A stretch of DNA of 64,000 bases, from positions 496,001 through 560,000 of the forward strand of contig JANVFP010000025.1 in the NCBI GenBank assembly GCA_027919835.1. The letters are read 5' to 3'. The notes below the pieces were generated by a model that worked only from the letters and a program-made list of their open reading frames with translations, had not been told where the DNA came from and did not search any database. Shown here in pieces: positions 49,266 to 60,900 of this stretch (position 1 is its first letter; every line of letters starts with the position of its first letter). The translations under genes were made by a program, and so were the position numbers. This DNA is from Lentinula raphanica. Lineage: Eukaryota > Basidiomycota > Agaricomycetes > Agaricales > Omphalotaceae.

Positions 49266-49813
49266 AAAGAGATGGCGAGAAACTTGGAGAATGAATTTCC
49301 AGATGGACCACATGACGTCAAGGACACCGCCTAGATTCAATGATTGAAGCTACGGTGAAGATGGAGGAAAGAGGAAAGGTCAAGGGACCAGGAAATATTT
49401 GTGTACGAGCGAACGCGGTGTAGCAATGGAAGAAAAGAGATAACTTCTGTGAAGAACGCCGTCAATTTCACAACTAGATTGCAAGAGCCTGTGTAATACA
49501 TGTGCCCATGTTGCTTTTGCGGTCCTTCATTCGCTAAATGAAGTCGAGTCAAGCGGGAGAATTTCAATCTTACTTGGAGAAAAACATATGAAGCCTCAAG
49601 GGCTGGAACTTTATCATGATGGGAGTCATGCATTGAACTTAGAACGAGAAAGTTGAGGTCAACCGTCAAGCACTTAGCAGAAATTAGAATCTTGCCGATA
49701 GTTGACACGGCCCGGCATGCTTTACTTAGCTTTCCTTCGTTCCACTTTCCTCTTGCGTACTCAGTCGTAATCATCGAGCTCATTAGCTCCTCCAAAGTCT
49801 CCAGATCCACAGA
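49266..49813. other. Intergenic upstream of VPS45
   Basis: A minus-strand ORF of 187 codons (49337-49900) overlaps the VPS45 start and has no recognisable domain, so it was treated as chance. No other signal. Confidence 0.4.
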
Positions 49814-52298
49814 ATGGATGTCGTGAAAGCAGTAGAAACATATGTCTCCAAAATAGTCGCAGAACCTTCGGCCATGAAGGTGCTCCTGCTGGACTCGCAT
49901 ACGGTGCGTTCATGCTGCCTCCTCCATTTCATGCAATCTGAAAACAGTCTCTATATAGACACCAATAGTTTCACTAGCATCCACACAATCAACGCTTTTG
50001 GCGCATCAGGTCTATCTCACAGACCGTATTGACAATCAGAAACGCGACCGTATGCCGCATATGAAATGCGTATGCTTCCTCCAAAGCAACGATGATAGTC
50101 TGGCTGCTCTTCAAATGGAACTGAAGGAACCTCGATACGGAGACTACTATCTCTGTCAGTCAGTGTATCTGCTTATGCATCGCGAATCATGTTCTGACGA
50201 GGCGCAGATTTCAGCAACATTCTAACTAAATCAATAATTGAGCGTCTTGCAGAGGCAGATGAGTATGAAGTGGTTCGGGAAGTTCAAGTACGCGCTTACA
50301 TCTAGCACTGTTGCCCATATTGACTGAAGACTCAATGAAGGAATATTTCGCAGATTACGCTCCGTTGCTTCCTTCATTGTTTTCCCTCAACCACACACCA
50401 TCAAGCTCGAAGCCTCTCTATGGATCATCCCCTAACACCTGGAACGCTGACGCTCTTGAGCGGTCGGTACAGGGAATAACAGCTGTGCTGTTGAGTTTGA
50501 AGAAGAAACCCCTGATTCGTTATGAAAAGATGAGTGGTATGGCGAAGAAACTTGCTGCGGAAATACAGGTGAATACGCACGGATTCTACTCCATTTTCTC
50601 TTTGCTCAAACCTTGTCGTTTAGCATCGGATACATTCAGAATCCACACTCTTTGAATTTCGACCCACACAGATCCCGCCTCTGTTGCTCATCTTGGATCG
50701 AAGAAATGATCCAGTTACGCCTCTACTTTCTCAGTGGACTTACCAAGCAATGGTGCACGAGCTGATAGGGATCCAGAATGGTCGAGTAGACCTCAGCTCG
50801 GTGCCAGATATACGGCCAGAACTCTCGGTGAGTTCAAGTTTTTATCTTGAATATTACGTTGATGATTGAAGAGTTCGTTCTTAGGAAGTCACACTAACCA
50901 CCTCCACCGACTCATTCTTTCAATCTCACCATCTAGAAACTTTCGGCGATCTAGGTACCTCATTGAAGAATTATGTGCAATCCTACCAGTCGCGATCCCT
51001 AGCGCATTCTCCTTCCTCGATCAACTCAATATCAGATATGAAGCGGTTTATTGAAGACTATCCGGAATTTCGAAAGCTGAGCGGAAATGTTAGCAAGCAC
51101 GTTGCATTGGTTGGGGAACTCAGTCGGCTGGTTAGCAAGCATAAGCTGCTTGAGGTTGGAGAAGTAGAGCAAGGGCTTGCTACGAGCTCGGGAGCTGATT
51201 ACAGGGTGCGGTCGTGCACAAGTTTCACGAGTTTATTCGCGCTGAAGTACTTTTGGTCTTACAGGACGTTCAGAATATCATCAAAGACAGTGCCGTTTCA
51301 ACAACACATAAACTTCGCATTGTGATACTCTATGCTCTCCGTTATCAGAAGACACAAGCTACGAATGTAGCCAATTTGATCAACCTTCTTCTTGAGCATG
51401 GAGTTTCTCGTGAGGATGCAAGAGTGAGTTTTCGTGAAAGAATGTCCGATATGCATATCTGAATTGTTGGATGCAGTTGGTTTATGTCTTCTTGAACATC
51501 TCCGGTGCAGATCAACGGCAGGACGACTTGTTTTCGACCGAATCTCTTCTTGCGAAAGGCAGGTCTGCATTGAAAGGTCTAAAGGTGCGTTACAACCAAA
51601 TCTCGTCCTAGTTTCTCATTTGACGCACGCCGACAGGGAGTCGAGAATGTCTACACTCAGCATACTCCTCATTTGTCGCAAACCCTTGAGAATATCTTCA
51701 AAGGTCGGCTGAAGGATACAAGTTACCCCTTCCTCGACAATCCGGGTGCAAACGCCTCGTTGCAAAGGTAAAAGTATTTAGTCTAATCAGGTTCCTCGAA
51801 GCTCACTATCGCTGCAGGCCCCAAGATATTATCATCTTCATGATAGGAGGTACCACCTATGAAGAAGCGAAAACCGTGGCGCAGATAAACCAACAACAGT
51901 CCGTAACTTCGTCCACTGGTTCCGGAATTTCAGGAGCTGGTACTCGATTACTACTAGGTGGAACTTGCGTTCACAACTCAACATCGTATGTCTTACCCTC
52001 AGCCTATGAATATCATACTCACTTAAGCTTCTCTACTTGCAGATATCTCGAGATGGTCCGCACAGCAGCCGAACAGTTTCCTGCGTCGGTGTACGAGCCT
52101 CCACCGGAATCTGCATCCAACGCGCCAGTCCTCAATTTGAACCTTGGGGGTGTGAATGTGAGTCTTGGTGGGAATGCCCCAGGTGTGTATCGGACGAGTA
52201 GCGAAGGTGTGAATATCCAGACGGAGGGCATTCGAGATGGGGTGATGAATTTGTTTGGGAAGGTGAAGCAGGGTGTGGATCGGATTGCTACGTCGTAA
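49814..52298 (+). CDS. VPS45: VPS45, Sec1/Munc18 family vesicle-fusion protein
   Basis: It starts [20 protein letters not shown] at 49814. SM proteins of this type clasp the endosomal/TGN syntaxin (Tlg2/Pep12 class) and promote SNARE-mediated fusion of Golgi vesicles with late endosomes. The family landmarks are in order: [10 protein letters not shown], a [18 protein letters not shown] segment, [20 protein letters not shown], a [16 protein letters not shown] segment, [20 protein letters not shown] (near 50690-50750), [55 protein letters not shown] (near 51825) and [11 protein letters not shown]. At least ten introns break the gene. The C-terminal tail after the SM fold is glycine/asparagine-rich and ends [17 protein letters not shown] at 52298. 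Confidence 0.95.
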
Positions 52299-52634
52299 AA
52301 CAAGGCGTCCTCTTTGTGAAATAGATTTTTCGCTTCTCGACACTTCAGTGGATATCATACTACTAACAGTTAGTATCAGTTGTGTTCTTCTCGAGGCTTA
52401 TTACAGAGGCATCGATTCAAGATTGAGAGTTTGTTGAGAGTCATCGGATAAAGTCCGGCATCTCCGCGGGGCCACGTCAACAAAATTCAATGGTCACGGG
52501 AGGCTGCTTTTACTTTCTCTGCTTTAGATTGAACTCTCCCAGTGTACCAGTCTCCACGTTGTTGCTTTTTGCGCTCTCTTACATTCGGTTCATCTCTTTC
52601 TGTTTCGGAAATCTTGGGATTTTACTAGGGAACA
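52299..52634. other. Intergenic between VPS45 and ERV46
   Basis: 335 bp holding the VPS45 3' end and the ERV46 promoter. C/T-rich DNA at 52500-52600 is typical of fungal promoters. No ORF is worth listing. Confidence 0.4.
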
Positions 52635-54523
52635 ATGGCCAAGGGCTTTCTCGCCAACTTGAAAGGCGTTGACGCCTTCGGCAAGGTGTGTATTCAATAA
52701 TATCCCCAGTGCTGGTATGTGCGGTCGAATCTAACAGAGATACCACTAGACGACCGACGACGTGAAAGTTAAAACTCGTACTGGCGCTTTCTGTACTGCT
52801 CTCTCTCCTTTGTCGTCTTCAAGATGATGCTCATTCGTTATCTTCAGTAACCCTCTTATCTGCTGCAATTATTCTCTCATTCACTGTCATGGAATTCGTG
52901 GATTACCGAAGGATCTATACCGACACCTCCCTTATCGTTGACAGAAGCAGAGGAGAGAAGCTGACCGTCCGGTTCAATGTCACATTCCCCAGAGTGCCTT
53001 GCTATCGTGAGCACTTGTTCCGCTTTCCATGCTTTCCATTCCTCATCACCTTTCATTAGTTCTCAGTTTAGACATCATGGACATCAGTGGAGAGACTCAA
53101 AGGGACTACTCTCACAACGTCCTCAAAACTCGACTAGAACCTTCTGGGAAGGTCATCCCTGGTTCAAGGAACGCAGACTTGAGAAACGATGTCGACAGGT
53201 ACAATGATGCAAAGGCGCCGGACTACTGCGGTTCTTGTTACGGTGGATTGGCCCCAGCTAGCGGCTGCTGCAATACTTGTGAGGAGGTCAGGACGGCGTA
53301 TATCAACAAAGGATGGAGCTTTTCCAATCCCGATGCGATTGAGCAGGTCCGTTCTCCTTTACAGTAGAGGGCGTGTTTATTTTCATGCTGATTTGATGTG
53401 TACAGTGTAAAAACGAAGGGTGGTCTGATAAACTCAAGGAACAAGCCAACGAAGGTTGCAACATCGCCGGACGGATCCGTGTACACAAGGTCATTGGAAA
53501 TATTCACCTCTCACCTGGAAAGTCCTTCCAGAGTAGCTCGCGAAATATCTATGAACTTGTACCGTATCTGCGAGATGATGGAAACAAACACGACTTTTCC
53601 CATACGATTCATCAGTTATCATTTGAGGGTGACTTTTCTTGTTGATTTATCCATGGTTGACGTGCTCAACAATCTTTTCTCAACGCTGCAGGTGATGACG
53701 AGTATGACTTTCGGAAAGCCAAGCTTGGTCGTGAGATGAAAGCACGTCTTGGTCTCAGCAAAAACCCGTTGGACGAAACTGAACACAGGGTGGGTGCTGC
53801 CTACCTCTTTTTTTCTTTTCGCCGTCGACTCAATACTCTCGAACACCTACTCTTCCTGTTAGACCTCCAAAGCACAATACATGTTCCAGTACTTCCTAAA
53901 GGTCGTGTCCACGCAATTTAGAACTCTCGATGGCAAAACCGTGGGTCTATCTCTATCTTATCCTCTCATATAGCTCAGTGAGCGTACTTGTCCTTTAGAT
54001 CAATTCGCACCAATACAGCGTAACGAGCTTTGAGCGAGACCTCGCCGAAGGTGGACTTGGTGATACGCCACAGGGAGTGCACTTGCAACATGGGGTTTCT
54101 GGTGTACCAGGTCCGTTTTCGTGTCTCATAGATCGACCTCCATTCTCATTGCATGATCTTCGTTGACTTGTTTCAGGAGCGTTCTTCAACTACGAGATAT
54201 CACCTATCCTCGTCGTGCATACCGATACCAGACAATCCTTTGCACACTTTGTCACTTCGTAAGTTGGCACCTCCTGTACTACAAGTGGTGAACATGTCTC
54301 ATTTTCATTGTTCCTTCCCTCCCTCCCGTATCGCCTGGTCTCAAAAATCACGAATCGCTCCGTACATATACACCGCATCATGAACGGTCGACGAAAACAT
54401 ATGATTTACAGGACATGTGCTATTGTCGGAGGAGTGTTGACTGTTGCGTCGCTCATCGATAGCGTGTTGTTCGCTACGTCGCGTGCTTTGAAGAAACAGG
54501 CTAGCGGTGTCAAGGTCATGTAA
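52635..54523 (+). CDS. ERV46: ERV46/ERGIC3 COPII cargo receptor, copy 1 (complete)
   Basis: It starts MAKGFLANLKGVDAFGK at 52635. It is a membrane protein cycling between ER and Golgi in COPII/COPI vesicles, in a complex with Erv41. A short cytosolic N-terminus (TTDDVKVKTRTGAF) leads into the first membrane segment (LLSAAIILSFTVMEFVDYRR). The lumenal domain has FNVTFPRVPCY, LLSLDIMDISGE (after an intron whose acceptor is the TTAG at about 53059), the cysteine-rich CGSCYGG...CCNTCEEV, and GKSFQSSSRNIYELVPYLRD. Later exons carry AQYMFQYFLKVVSTQFRTLDG and FFNYEISPILVVHTDTRQSF. The second membrane segment follows, and the C-terminus is KKQASGVKVM at 54523. About eight introns. A second copy starts at 63692. 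Confidence 0.93.
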
Positions 54524-55228
54524 CATACATATCTTTTGGGAAGGGACAATATCCACGATATCCATCGTAAAGTCTCGTTTGCAGTGAGTGACATCGATCG
54601 CGAACTTATAAGCTTTGAGGATCGGACGATTTTGTGAAACAATGCACGCGTCTCCGAAATCCATATTTCTGCAAATTCTGAAGTTGCCTCCTTCATAGGA
54701 TCTATGTAGGCTCTTCCACAGGTTCATGTAACTATGTATGTTTGAATAATCATGATGCGAAGACCTCTTACTCCTGCGAGTACTACTTTACATTGCGTTC
54801 ACGCCCTCTTCCTAGTTCAAGTTCGAACTTCGAGATGGCATGCCTTTCTTGATCATGCTGTTGATCATGTCGCAAAAGATGTGCTTCTCTTGCTCAATAT
54901 ACATGGTTCGACTGTGCGTACTCTGTATGTTGCTCTCCGGGAATGGCATTGAAATAAGATTCGCCTGCTCAAGCGACAGTCCTCTCTGCACAACAATGAC
55001 AGAATTATACTCAAGCCGTGGTCCGTAGGTATCAAACTCAGGCTTTGGCTGCGATAAAAGTGGCCAGTGGCCGCAGCATACCGATACTATACGGTCTTGC
55101 TGCTCGACGTTGTCTGTTAGTGGTCTACAATCTCTTTTTATGTCCTAGTTATCAAGTCAAGGGTGCACAGTGGCAGCTTGCGAACTTGGCAATTACAACA
55201 GTAAAATTCATCCGAGATCTAGTAAGGA
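54524..55228. other. Intergenic, no clear gene
   Basis: A 128-codon minus-strand ORF (54341-54727) overlaps the ERV46 3' end. It has no recognisable domain and could be tail-to-tail transcribed sequence or chance. The remainder holds only short ORFs. Confidence 0.35.
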
Positions 55229-56115
55229 TCACGTATACATACAATAACATTGAGCGGTGGAGAACATAGCACGATCTGCTAATGTACCATATTGTACGTA
55301 GTCACGGTAAGTTGAAGCATTCAACAAGAGCCCTTTGGGTGCGTCCCTCACGGGAACCACCCAGGTAAGCGAGATCTTGCCGGCCTTTGCCTTCCAAAGT
55401 CTAGACTGTCCCATATACTCTATAAAGAAGAATCAGCACATACGTTTTGAACGAAGGACACATATCGATTCCTACAGAAGTAAGTTCTTCTTTGACTGCG
55501 AAATGACCTTGTGTCACAACTCCGCCTGTTGAGGCACTGTAGTAAAACACTGCCGAAACAGACCCATCCTCGGATTCAGGAGGTTGAATGACCAGAGATC
55601 CCATCAGAGTCATACCCGCAACTTTGACTTCACAGTCAGCGAAGTATCTCTGAGGTATGTCATTAGAGTCACTGGTGTAATACACCTCTGGATATGTAGG
55701 GTCCTTGTCGTGCTTGCAGTAAGCAATGCGACGCCGGAAGTCTTCGGGTAAATTCAACATCGCGCCGGCTTCACGAATCACAGCGATTACACCTTCAAGC
55801 AGCCAAGTTTCCTTGTTTTGGTTCCTAATGTCATGCCTAGTACGGGTTTCGTAGTAGTCTTTGGGACGAGCTTTCTCGAACTCTGAGCCTAGAGACAATC
55901 GAGGGGGATCGAACTTCATCCAGGCAATGATCTTGCCAGCGGTAGGACTCTGGGTGGAAATATCAGCCGATCAAACAAAGCTCTTCTTCGACAGCAACGC
56001 TTACATCTACAGGAACAGGAGTAGCAGAGGTACACACAGCGGCAAGAAGCACAAGTATAGCAGGAAGGACAGCAGTGAAGGACAAATCACGGCGGTCGAG
56101 GTAGACGAAGAGCAT
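55229..56115 (-). CDS. Small secreted protein of unknown family
   Basis: It starts MLFVYLDRRDLSFTAVLPAI at 56115; residues 10-32 form a signal peptide with an alanine/leucine core ending near SATP. An intron (about 56007-55953) joins PVPVD to SPTAGKIIAWMKFDP. The mature part is about 200 residues and has YYTSDSNDIPQRYFADCEVK, GMTLMGSLVIQPPE and SASTGGVVTQGHFAVKEEL. It is beta-rich with two or three cysteines and no catalytic motif I recognise. The 3' end is uncertain: a 43-nt intron would join MCPSFKT to LWKAKAGKISLTWVVPVRDA and end at 55229; otherwise it stops at 55401. A predicted extracellular protein; function unknown. Confidence 0.6.
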
Positions 56116-57463
56116 GATGTGACGGGAGACGTGATGTAGGCTGTTTTTAGAAATGGATAAGAAGTCAAAAATCTGCAGGTGTATCAATCAAATTGAGGCA
56201 CGACAGTGAACTACTGCTAGGGCAAACCTTCGACCAGCAAAGCAGAATTGACCAGCAGGGATAGAACGTGGGGCAAAAAGCAAAAACGAGTCTGGTCGAA
56301 AAGGTATGCTTCAGTTAACATCTGCAAAAAATGACGACAGACATGCCTTTGACCAGCAAAGTAAAGATGACCAGCAAAGTAAAGATGACCAGCAGTGGTA
56401 GAAGGGCAGAAAGAGCAGTTGGGGGTCTTGTCGAACCAATGCGAGCTATTTACATGGTATGAGTAGGGCGATGTATCATCGCATTGATACATCTCTGAGC
56501 ATCTTTCCTACATTCTACCAGATTTTACCCAACTGGACCTTTTTTGACCGTGTTTCCGCGACTCGCTATCGATAGCGCACATGAGACTGATGGAGGCGGT
56601 GGTTAAGTCATATGCATATTGTAGTGAGAGCCGGAGATTGCCACTTGAACGAGAAACTTTTGCGGTTCAAGATCTTGAATTTACGGCGAGGAACTTGCAA
56701 AACTCGACAGGAGGGCGGTCAGGATGTCTGGGGTCCTAATGAAATACCCTCGCCCATGACATCCACTGGGCTCGAGTTTGTAGGCTTAGTGCAGAGAGAG
56801 GAGTGATAGGTAAGCGGATCGATAGAGAGTTAGGACGAGCGAGGATAGGTGGGGAGTCGGGACGTCGAGTCTACGAAAAGAATTTATCGATTAAGCGCCC
56901 GGTTAGATTTGCACCCGTCTCACGCCGCACGGTACCTGCAGCCTCCAGACCTCGTCAGACCTCGTCCTGCCCACAAAATTGTGTTGCTCAATTACTGAGT
57001 GCACTTCCAGGTAGCTTGACGCGCAGAATGCTCTTGAGAGGCCAACATTGAATATTGACCAGAGAGGATGATCGAAGTTGGGTTGAAAGACGAGCGCTTA
57101 TCTAGTAGACCAACGTTATCGTTGACAGTGGCACCATTGTTCACTTACTCTCACACCATCAGTATATCTATGAACATCGTCTCCTTCGTTCAACCTTTGA
57201 CGGCCAACATCTGAGCCTGCCAACCTCCATAGGAAGCAGTTCAGCTTCAGCCAAGCAAATCAGTTGGATTTGGGGCTTATGGCTTATGTCTGTGGAGAGC
57301 CAAAATTTTTCAAGTTTTTCAAGCGCAAAAGAAAAGAGAAAGAAGAGGAAAGGAGAGAGTTGTAGCTCAAGCTCGTATCAATCAAAATGTGAGTTTACGT
57401 GAGTCAATTGTGGCCGGAGCACTCATACGAGAACTTCTCGTAATCTGGAATCAAGATGTCCAT
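56116..57463. other. Intergenic with GACCAGCAAAG repeats
   Basis: Between 56225 and 56400 the phrase GACCAGCAAAG or GACCAGCAG recurs six times, twice as a direct GACCAGCAAAGTAAAGAT doublet. The rest has no recognisable gene. GGCTTATG doublets at 57274-57290 may mark one edge of the downstream mobile-looking gene. Confidence 0.5.
57274..57290 (+). repeat. GGCTTATG doublet, possible left terminal repeat
   Basis: GGCTTATGGCTTATGTC lies here, and a related GGCTTATGCC lies at 57487-57496. The reverse-complement form, again doubled, lies at 63476-63495 beyond the other end of the large minus-strand gene. No target-site duplication could be fixed by eye. Confidence 0.35.
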
Positions 57464-57649
57464 TCACGGGCATAGGACCGGCCGTTGGCTTATGCCTTCC
57501 ACGGCGACTGCTATTTTGAGATAATCCCTTAGCCAATGGTTTTCAAGATTCATAATCAGCTCCCTCGCGGCTCGTCGGCGCCTCACTTCTTCATCCTCGT
57601 CTCGTATCGTCTCCATCTCCATCTCCGTATCGTCTTCATCTTCAGGCAC
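57464..57649 (-). CDS. Possible exon of an unidentified gene
   Basis: 62 codons read PEDEDDTEMEMETIRDEDEE, then arginine-rich sequence, then MNLENHWLRDYLKIAVAVEG, which looks like real protein (acidic coiled region plus amphipathic helix). Upstream minus-strand segments near 57660-57800 also look exon-like (ALEELVKHLR; SLPKLIEKTIVEP) with possible splice sites. It may be a small gene inside the candidate element or a decayed tail. No family is recognised. Confidence 0.25.
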   Translation of the reverse strand: MPEDEDDTEMEMETIRDEDEEVRRRRAARELIMNLENHWLRDYLKIAVAVEGISQRPVLCP

Positions 57650-57918
57650 TCGAACATCCAGCTCAACTATACCTCAAGTGCTTCACCAGCTCCTCAAGGG
57701 CTACTGTAATCAACAAGCAGGGATAGAATATGTTTGCGGCTCGACTATAGTCTTTTCAATGAGCTTGGGAAGGGAGTCACTGCAGGTGTGTCTTTGCCAC
57801 TACTCCTGGATGCTGCTTTGGCTCATTTGGTTTATTTTCAGGCAATGCTCTATGGATTTTGCAAAAAAATATGATTACACATTACTTGTATATACTCTAG
57901 ACCATCAATGAATGTTGT

Positions 57919-60900
57919 TCAACCCTTTCGTCGAATTCGAGTGTTCCCAATACTTGGGTGGTTACATATACCGGCATAACACTTATCTCGTCCACCGCTC
58001 CCGCTGCAAACTTCTGCTCTCGAGCATTGATTGTCATAGCAGACAGCACACATGCGCTTTCGCCTCTTCGCCGGCCGTTCTTTCGTTTCGCTCTGTTTCT
58101 GCACGTGCGCTGGCTGTTTCCCAAAAGAAAGAATAGCTTGATGCTGTGAAATCGTGGATTCTTTGCGCACGGTTGCAGCTGTTGCAGCACCTGATCCACC
58201 GCTGGAAGTCGCAGCTTCCTCAGGTGCTTGTGCAGCATCTGAAGCTGGTGGGTCCGATGGCGGCTCGTTCGGTGGTGGCTCGTTCGGTGGTGGCTCGTCT
58301 GGCATGGAACCCTCGAACTGCGAATCAGGATGCGCGTTACCTGTGATATCGCATCGCATGATTGCCATGGGGTTGAATGATGTGATGTCTAAACCTCGAA
58401 TGCCTGAATTTCATCCTTTAACACTGAAGTTCGATATTGGGACTGAAAAACTCACCGTTCACTGTTAGATCAGGTTGTGAACTCAAGTCCTCGAGAGGAA
58501 CCGCCGGCAAGACATACGCAACACGCTTCGAGTCTTTGACAGAATCTATATGAGCTTGCACCAGGACAGCGTTTGACTCAATCGCCATCGTGGCTTGCGA
58601 AGCCTGTCTTTCAAGTGACTTCTTGTGGTGCCGTAGTAGTTGCTCCGGAAGCTTGTAATATATCCTCTTGTTTGAATCGACCACAGTAGGATCTTGAGCA
58701 TCAACCTTGGAGTTCCAAATCTGTGCAAATTTCACGTAGTCGATCCCCTTCCACGCATCGCTTGCACGCAATACAGTTCCATCCTTCCGTTTAGTCTTGA
58801 CTATTGCAAGTCCAACTGTACGCTTGAACTCCACATATTCGGCATGAGTATGGACTGGTAGAACGGGGTAGATCGTGCGGAAGCAGAGTTGTAGATAACG
58901 GTACGAATTGAGTGGGTTGGTGCAAAGGCGTGTGAGAAGATGCGCGGGAGTATCACGATGATGTGGGACACCTTCGATTCGGCGAGGAGGTAACGTTGAG
59001 ATGTTATATTCTGCAGCAAGTGTTGATGGAATAGGAATGATGCCAAAGGATTCGGAAGTAGCAATACGTGTTGCAAGCATTCGAGGGAGGTGGAATGATG
59101 GAGGTACACCAACTAAGACTGCAAATTCAACAATTTCGTCTGTTAGCCAGATATCGAAATGGCTTTTCCATCGTTTTCCTGTGCGATTGAAATGTCCGAC
59201 CTATGCAAGTTGATACATCAGTTCAATGGTCTTGCAAGATACATGAAACTCGTACACGCTGGTTGCGGCGGAGAATCCAGTTGCCAAGAAGTGACACCGT
59301 CAACTCAGGAGAAGCTCGAAGAGAGCCAAAAACTCGACGAATGAGCATGTGGACTCCACCTTCAATAGAATTTGTTCCACGGATTGTTCGGTACAAAGGT
59401 AGCTTATCGCGGTCCCATCCAATGATATAGTATAGCGGAATTCCAGGTGGGTCTGAAAGGAAACCACGGCGAACAGTATCCAATAGTGAGTCAGCCATCT
59501 TGTTAGACTCTTTCGAGAAGAATCTGCCTCGTCCTTTTTTTCGGTCGTTACTGCAGACGATGTTTTTGAAGCTATCGAACAGCTGTTTGAGATCGCGTTC
59601 AAGCTTCTTTGGTGGTGGGATATAACGCCGGATGTGACGATTGAGCCATGCCTTCTTCGCGCGAATCATGTAGTCCCACGAAATACCCTTAGCAGTGAAA
59701 ACTCTTTTGACTGCTTCTACATCGTCAGCATCTCGGATAAAGATAGTTTCACTCATTTGATGGGCGAATTCCTTGAACGCAGTGTGCTTCTTTGGTAAGG
59801 TCTTTGCTAACCGTTCCATGAAATGAAACGCGTCATCGAACACTCGGGAGGCAAGTGGAGTAGCTGCCGCATCTCCTTGGGTAAGTAGATCTTGGGCGGT
59901 TCGGAGAGAATTGAGGAGGTATTCTTCAGAGGTGAAGCTGATATCATCTTCGTCACTTCCAAGGCCAAAACTCTGATAACAGATTGAGCAAGTAAGGCAA
60001 CATATGTGGGATAGATACTCACATCCTCTTCATCATCAAAAGGTGATTGATCTTCCTCTTCACTGCTATCACCTTCGAAATCATCCTCGGCATCTGATAA
60101 AACCTCAACGTTGTCATCGGAGTCATGCTGCGAGCGGCCAAGAAGCTCTGCTGAAGGGCCGATTATAGTGCTGTCGGAGCTAGAAACGGGAAAGGAAGGG
60201 GTAGGTGCTGGGATTCCAAGGAGTGACGTTGACATAGGATCTAGTGGAAGAGGTGGACTAGTCGAACGTGTCCGCAATGTCCGCGTTTGAACTACGGCTT
60301 TGCGACCATGATTCGCAATCCATTCAAGTGTTTGATTGTGCTTCTTAACAATCGCACCAGGAACGAGAACCTTCTCGATTTCGACAAGTGAGTATGCAGG
60401 TGTTATTTTGACCCGCATGAGGTTCCCATTCTCATCCATGACCACATCAATGCTGCCAGGATGGTCTAAGATGATACCTTCCGCAATCTCCTTACAAGCT
60501 GAGACAAGTGTAACGGGCTGTCCGACTTTAGCCTCCAATGGTTGCAATGGCAAACCGACAGAGCCACAGTGTGACAAGGAGTAGTATAACTGCCAGACGC
60601 AGTCAACTTCGCAGGCAAGGGAAGCAATTTTTTGTGATTCGGAAGATGACGGTGGAAGTGGATAAGGGAACCGTTTCTTCAACACAGCAGGTACAAGGGA
60701 GGATAGATCAACGCGGACATCACAGACGGCACCTTTGACCTTTGCGAGCTTTCCCAAATCAAGGAATGGGCTATCGAATTGACGGGATGAGATGCCAAGT
60801 TCGGGCATACCAAAAGCTGCCGCGATTGCAACTATAGACTGGCCTATACAGTAACCAGTCTTGATGATGCGAGACGAAGTGAGTAAAGCTTGTAGACAAG

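Noticed and set aside
49337..49900. 187-codon minus-strand ORF as a gene
   Set aside because: It overlaps the VPS45 start, has no recognisable domain and no sign of conserved splice sites.
54341..54727. 128-codon minus-strand ORF at the ERV46 3' end
   Set aside because: It overlaps well-supported ERV46 exons; a real antisense gene cannot be excluded, but nothing positive supports it.
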